NCBI RefSeq assembly: GCF_000018605.1 | Contig: NC_010003.1 | Location: 1,588,501 to 1,652,500 of the forward strand | Origin: Petrotoga mobilis SJ95 | GTDB taxonomy: Bacteria; Thermotogota; Thermotogae; Petrotogales; Petrotogaceae | Direction: 5' to 3' | Length of the DNA: 64,000 nucleotides | Part shown: one piece after another, positions 60,226 to 64,000 of the stretch | Numbering within the stretch: position 1 is the first letter of the stretch | How the letters are laid out: each line of letters starts with the position of its first letter | Program-made: the position numbers and the translations under genes | Notes under the pieces: generated by a model | What the model saw: the letters and a program-made list of their open reading frames with translations, nothing else | The model's database searches: none | Told to the model about the DNA's origin: nothing

Positions 60226-61224
60226 GTGTCAATTCAGAGAATTTTTAACGTTATCTCAGAAAAAGATTACAAAGAACATAGCCAAAAAGCAAGAAAAATA
60301 GTTGAAAAGGCTAATAGTATTCTCAGAAAACCTCGAGAATTAAACGAAAGAAAAATGTTTTGGGTTTACAGAGTTTTAGGAAAAGACGCCGAACTAAAAA
60401 TACCAAAAAAACATATAAACGATTTCCAATTTTTGATAATGCATATTTTAAAAAAGCCAAAAGAGAATAGATTCGCCGATTTAAGAAGTTATTACAAGTT
60501 AAAAGAAGAAACGATTGAAAACTTGAAATTTTTACTTTTTCCAGATAAGTTTCCACCAGGTGGCTACAATGAGAAATTAAAAAAGTATGGGGTAGAGTTT
60601 TACAATCCTCAAGTTATATTAAAAAGGCTGGATTTTAAGGATTTTATAGACTTATACGCACTAATAACATACATACCTTTAGATGTGAAAACTCCCTTTG
60701 TACAAGACCTCATAGACGAGATCCTAAGCATTGATCCTATCGATACAAAGATCTCGTTGTACAAAAAAATAAAAGAAATATTTAAGAGTTTAGGCCCTTA
60801 CGAAAAACAGATGGTGGAACTTCAATTGAAAAATATCTCTTACTACCATTATAGGCTTATGAGCAAAGGATCGATTAAAGGTGTTATTATCGATGGTAGC
60901 AACGTTGTAAGGTACAATGATCAAGAAAGTATAGTTAGATTGGTTGATTTATTGGATAATCTCTACATAGAAAATATGACGTTTTTCCCTGCGATAATAG
61001 TATTCGATAAAAACATTGAATACGTTTTAAAAAGTGAAGATGACAAGGATATTTTAAAGAGAATGTCCGAAAAAAAGAGAATTTACTTTGAATCACCTGC
61101 AGATGAATTGATAGTTCATTTTAGTAATAAACTTGGTTATTACATGATTTCACAAGATAAATTTAGTGAATATCGGTTTGATAAAGACAAATTATTGGAA
61201 CTTCGGAGGTTTGTAGATGAGTGA
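60226..61224 (+). CDS. NYN/PIN-domain ribonuclease-like protein
   Basis: 332 residues from a GTG start. The N-terminal 215 residues are helical and unassigned. The C-terminal domain has the Zc3h12a-like NYN pattern: KGVIIDGSNVVRYND (Asp), PAIIVFDKNIEYVL (Asp) and SPADELIVHFSNKLGYYMISQDKFSEY (acidic pair and final D). Such domains are metal-dependent ribonucleases. It lies between tsaE and queA, overlapping queA by 8 nt, in a cluster of tRNA-modification genes, so a role in RNA processing or decay is plausible. Confidence 0.78.
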   Translation: MSIQRIFNVISEKDYKEHSQKARKIVEKANSILRKPRELNERKMFWVYRVLGKDAELKIPKKHINDFQFLIMHILKKPKENRFADLRSYYKLKEETIENLKFLLFPDKFPPGGYNEKLKKYGVEFYNPQVILKRLDFKDFIDLYALITYIPLDVKTPFVQDLIDEILSIDPIDTKISLYKKIKEIFKSLGPYEKQMVELQLKNISYYHYRLMSKGSIKGVIIDGSNVVRYNDQESIVRLVDLLDNLYIENMTFFPAIIVFDKNIEYVLKSEDDKDILKRMSEKKRIYFESPADELIVHFSNKLGYYMISQDKFSEYRFDKDKLLELRRFVDE

Positions 61225-62242
61225 ACAGAGCTTTGACTTAGAGCAGTATAACTACGAGTTACCTGAAGAGCTTATAGCCCAAGAACCTGTTGAACCAAGA
61301 GATAGCTGCAAGCTGATGGTGCTAAATAGAAGAGTAAAAAGTATCGAACACAAAGTTTTTAGGGATATAAAAAATTATTTACGACCCGGCGATTTGCTTG
61401 TTTTAAACAATACCAGGGTTATCCCTGCAAGATTGTACGGCAAAAAGGAAACAGGTGCTAAAGTTGAAGTTTTACTTTTAGAAAAAGATGGAAACGATAA
61501 AACATGGAAAGCTTTGGTAAAGCCAGGTGGAAAGATAAAAAAAGGCAACAAACTTATCTTTGAAGATGATTTAGTTTGCACAGTAGTAGAACATTTGGAA
61601 GACGGATCTAGAATTTTAGAATTTGACGATCCCAACTTTTTCTCAAAATTGCCAAAAATTGGCGAAGTCCCTTTACCGCCTTATATTAAAAAACAGATCG
61701 ATGATCCAGAAAAATATCAAACTACTTACGCAAAAGAAGATGGTGCCGTGGCTGCGCCAACCGCTGGTTTGCATTTCACACAAGAGTTAATAGACGAGCT
61801 CACCGATTACGGTGTTAGATTTGCTGAAGTTACTCTTCATGTAGGTTTAGGAACCTTTAGACCTGTTAGCGCGGCAGATATAAGGAACCACCAAATACAT
61901 GAGGAGTATTATACCGTATCAAAGAGTGTGCTTCGCGATATAGTTAGAGCTAAAGCCGAAGGTAAAAGGGTAATAGCCACAGGAACAACGGTTGTTAGAA
62001 CGCTCGAATCAATTGCCAGAAATCCAGACAAACTCGCTGGTAAAACAGATCTATATATTTATCCGCCTTTTGAATTTAAAATAATTGATGCTATGATCAC
62101 CAATTTTCATCTACCGAAATCTTCACTTCTTTTTCTTGTTTCGGCATTTGCTGGTCAAGATTTTATTATGAACTCCTATGAAATTGCTAAAGAAAAGAAA
62201 TATAGGTTTTTTTCGTTTGGAGATGCTATGTTCATAATTTAA
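61217..62242 (+). CDS. queA: S-adenosylmethionine:tRNA ribosyltransferase-isomerase
   Basis: 341 residues. Family blocks: NYELPEELIAQEPVEPRDSC, LVLNNTRVIPARLYG, GAVAAPTAGLHFT, EVTLHVGLGTFRPV, HQIHEEYY and TNFHLPKSSLLFLVSAFAG. It transfers the ribosyl part of SAM to preQ1 in tRNA to make epoxyqueuosine. Queuosine genes other than this are not in the window. Confidence 0.97.
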   Translation: MSEQSFDLEQYNYELPEELIAQEPVEPRDSCKLMVLNRRVKSIEHKVFRDIKNYLRPGDLLVLNNTRVIPARLYGKKETGAKVEVLLLEKDGNDKTWKALVKPGGKIKKGNKLIFEDDLVCTVVEHLEDGSRILEFDDPNFFSKLPKIGEVPLPPYIKKQIDDPEKYQTTYAKEDGAVAAPTAGLHFTQELIDELTDYGVRFAEVTLHVGLGTFRPVSAADIRNHQIHEEYYTVSKSVLRDIVRAKAEGKRVIATGTTVVRTLESIARNPDKLAGKTDLYIYPPFEFKIIDAMITNFHLPKSSLLFLVSAFAGQDFIMNSYEIAKEKKYRFFSFGDAMFII

Positions 62243-62396
62243 TTTCTATATTACACACTTTAGAAAAAATTTCAACATAATATTTAAATTTTAAAAGGGT
62301 CACAGGGTGGGTTAAAGAAAGTATTCTTTATATTAAAGTTTATTAAATCTTAGACGATAAAAAAAATGAATAAAACTTTGAAGGTTGGGTGATATT

Positions 62397-62771
62397 ATGG
62401 GAATATCAAATATTGGGGGAAAAGAAGACTTTTTGATTAACAATCCTATATCTAATAGGCAGCAAATGGAAATGGTGAATGCCAATTTGAAAAATCCTGA
62501 AAATTCAAACCAGCCAATCCAAAAAGAAGAGATTACTCCTGACGAACTCGACAAAGTCACTAAGATAATTGAAGATAGATTAAAAAAGCTATCCAATATT
62601 TTCAAAGGAGAAGCAAAGTTTGAAATAGAAAGGGATTTGGATATTATTGTTGTAAAAATTATAGATAAAGATAGCAAGCAAATTATAAGACAGATACCAC
62701 CTGAAGTCTCTGTGAAACTTGCCAAAGCCCTAAACGATGTTCAAGGCATATTACTTGATGAAATAGCCTGA
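62397..62771 (+). CDS. flaG: Flagellar protein FlaG
   Basis: 124 residues from the ATG at 62397. The first 60 residues are polar and probably disordered; the C-terminal domain is the FlaG fold: ERDLDIIVVKIIDKDSKQII, then RQIPPEVSVKLAKALNDVQG, LLDEIA. FlaG influences filament length; its mechanism is not settled. It is alone here, convergent with dusB, with only 3 nt between the stop codons. A TTG at 62385 is in frame but poorly placed relative to AAGG. Confidence 0.85.
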   Translation: MGISNIGGKEDFLINNPISNRQQMEMVNANLKNPENSNQPIQKEEITPDELDKVTKIIEDRLKKLSNIFKGEAKFEIERDLDIIVVKIIDKDSKQIIRQIPPEVSVKLAKALNDVQGILLDEIA

Positions 62772-62774
62772 TCA

Positions 62775-63680
62775 TTAACGTTTTAATGTTTTATAAACCA
62801 TTTCGGCGACATCATTATAAGATAAAAGTAGATCTAAATTTCTTCTTATCTCTTTTGCACCTTCAATCCCAGAAAAGTATTTCATTAATACTTTTCTGAA
62901 TTTTTTTACTGCATAGACCTCTGAACCATAAAATTCAATCATAAGTTTCAAGTGCTCTAAGCAAGTATCGATTCTTTCATCTATAGTCGGATTATAATTA
63001 TTCTTTGTGAATATCCAAGGGTTACCGATAGCACCCCTTGCTACTAAAACAAAATCTGCACCATAATTCAACAAATAATCATCTATATCTTTTTTACTAA
63101 ACACATCTCCGCTAGCCCCTAAAGGTATAGTGATCTTCGCTTTTAACTTTTTTAATATTTCTCTATTTGCGATCCCACTGTACATTTGTGACCTAGTTCT
63201 ACCATGAACAATAATATAATCAGCACCTGCTTTTTCCACTGTTTCAGCTACTTCTTCTATATTTATTTGATCGTATCCTAATCTTACCTTTACTCCAACT
63301 GGCAAATCAATACTCTTTTTTAAATTAAAAACTATATCCCCTAATAATTTTGGATTTTTCAATAAAGCTGCCCCTGAACCTTTTTTCACTACTTTATTGA
63401 CAGGACAAGCAGCGTTTATATCTATCCAACTAGCTAAATGCTGGATGGATTTGGCTGCCTCGATAAATTTTGTTGTCTCATTGCCAAAAAGTTGTACGCC
63501 TATATTATCTTCGCCCTTCTGAGGAAGCATTTTTTCAACTTTTTCGTTTTCTCTTATTATTGAATCTACGGAAATCATTTCAGTGAAAGTAAACTTGGCC
63601 CCAAACCTTCTGCAAATCTCTCTAAAAGGGTAATCTGTATAATCAGCCATCGGAGCTAAACCAATTTGATTTTCTAACAT
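62775..63680 (-). CDS. dusB: tRNA-dihydrouridine synthase
   Basis: 301 residues, an FMN TIM-barrel. GLAPMADYTDYPFREICRRF at the N-terminus, NAACPVNKVVKKGSGAAL with the catalytic Cys, GVKVRLGYD, VHGRTRSQMYSG, PLGASGDVFS and VLVARGAIGNPWIF for flavin and phosphate. It reduces uridine in tRNA D-loops. DusB is the usual type in Gram-positive-like genomes, but the subfamily is not proven by eye. Confidence 0.92.
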   Translation of the reverse strand: MLENQIGLAPMADYTDYPFREICRRFGAKFTFTEMISVDSIIRENEKVEKMLPQKGEDNIGVQLFGNETTKFIEAAKSIQHLASWIDINAACPVNKVVKKGSGAALLKNPKLLGDIVFNLKKSIDLPVGVKVRLGYDQINIEEVAETVEKAGADYIIVHGRTRSQMYSGIANREILKKLKAKITIPLGASGDVFSKKDIDDYLLNYGADFVLVARGAIGNPWIFTKNNYNPTIDERIDTCLEHLKLMIEFYGSEVYAVKKFRKVLMKYFSGIEGAKEIRRNLDLLLSYNDVAEMVYKTLKR

Positions 63681-63830
63681 CCACTTACTCCTCCTGAATC
63701 TTATTCGTAATTTATTTTAGCTCTTTTCATTAAACAGCTATATACACTAATTTTAAATCTACATACAATAACTAAATTCAAAAATTTTTAGTAAGAATAT
63801 AAAAATTATTGAATTATTTTATTTTTATAC

Positions 63831-63859
63831 TTGACATTCTTTATTTAATCTGTTATAAT
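63831..63859 (+). promoter_or_regulatory. Consensus sigma-A promoter
   Basis: TTGACA at 63831-63836 and TATAAT at 63854-63859 with a 17-nt spacer, a perfect match to the housekeeping consensus. It leads into the gene that starts at 63911. Confidence 0.9.
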
Positions 63860-63910
63860 TTTTCTGAAATATTTGAAATCAGTTTAAAATTATTAAAGGA
63901 GGTTATAAAA

Positions 63911-64000
63911 ATGTTGAGAAAACCACTGAAAAAAATTAAAAAGGTAGAATCTTATCACACTGCTTATGACATACTTTCGGATGAATTATGGCAGGTTTAT
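63911..64000 (+). CDS. Start of a gene cut by the window edge
   Basis: AAAGGAGG lies about 10 nt before the ATG at 63911, and a perfect promoter precedes it. The first 30 residues (MLRKPLKKIKKVESYH, then TAYDILSDELWQVY) are too short for identification. The frame is open to the edge. Confidence 0.75.
   Translation, partial: MLRKPLKKIKKVESYHTAYDILSDELWQVY

Noticed and set aside
1-64000. CRISPR array or integrated prophage
   Set aside because: No regularly spaced short direct repeats, cas genes, integrase, capsid or terminase genes were seen.

Overview
The window is AT-rich bacterial chromosome that reads as a member of the Thermotogota, most likely a Petrotoga-like mesophile or moderate thermophile. 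This is inferred from gene content, not from a marker gene: a Gram-positive-type PolC, a VorDABC-type 2-oxoacid:ferredoxin oxidoreductase, a predicted outer-envelope beta-barrel protein next to flagellar genes, a GH38 mannosidase with a sugar ABC transporter, and very low GC. Genes are tightly packed, with many 1-20 bp overlaps and strong GGAGG ribosome sites, often in front of TTG or GTG starts.

Layout. 1-3.2 kb: a truncated gene end, a tandem 70-bp repeat and the vorDBAC-like operon. 3.2-14.4 kb (minus): tRNA-Ser, tsaD-clpX, cysE-cysK, then pepP-ruvC-polC and a possible sliding-clamp-like gene. 14.6-15.7 kb: an unknown gene with fliS. 15.7-23.2 kb (minus): a nitrilase-family hydrolase and a mannoside operon (GH38, two permeases, binding protein) whose LacI regulator is broken. 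23.3-28.5 kb: an M19 dipeptidase and a defence-like island (HNH nuclease, decayed DNA methylase, OLD-type ATPase/TOPRIM nuclease, PD-(D/E)XK nuclease). 28.7-36.7 kb: housekeeping genes including SRP RNA, tdk, ECF ATPases and uvrB. 36.7-44.0 kb (minus): a chemoreceptor with a zinc-binding domain, lepA, a dynamin-like GTPase and a YjdF-type membrane protein. 44.1-57.9 kb: the accessory centre of the window. 58.1-64 kb: housekeeping genes (hydroxyacid dehydrogenase, HhH-GPD glycosylase, tsaE, NYN RNase, queA, flaG, dusB).

The accessory centre is a ribosomal-peptide (RiPP-like) locus transcribed leftward. It has a small secreted peptide, a 54-residue three-cysteine precursor peptide (copy B, 55308-55472), two radical SAM/SPASM enzymes (one with a PqqD-like recognition domain), a cytoplasmic subtilase, a LolD/MacB-type ABC exporter, an ABC-2 exporter, and a second precursor (copy A, 44912-45076) at the far end. 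A divergently transcribed TPR-like protein without an evident DNA-binding domain lies beside it. Both precursors are too short for ordinary gene calling.

Two mobile RNAs have hit this locus. An IS110-family element of 1,599 bp interrupts the ABC-2 ATPase gene. Its left end encodes a bridge RNA whose four guide segments can be matched by eye to the target flanks and the element ends, around a CT core. Removing the element restores the ATPase reading frame. At the distal end of the operon, just past the terminator hairpin of peptide copy A, lies a group IIC intron without its reverse transcriptase gene, followed by a more deleted intron remnant. These readings rest on the sequence itself; the RiPP product and the defence role of the nuclease island are inference.
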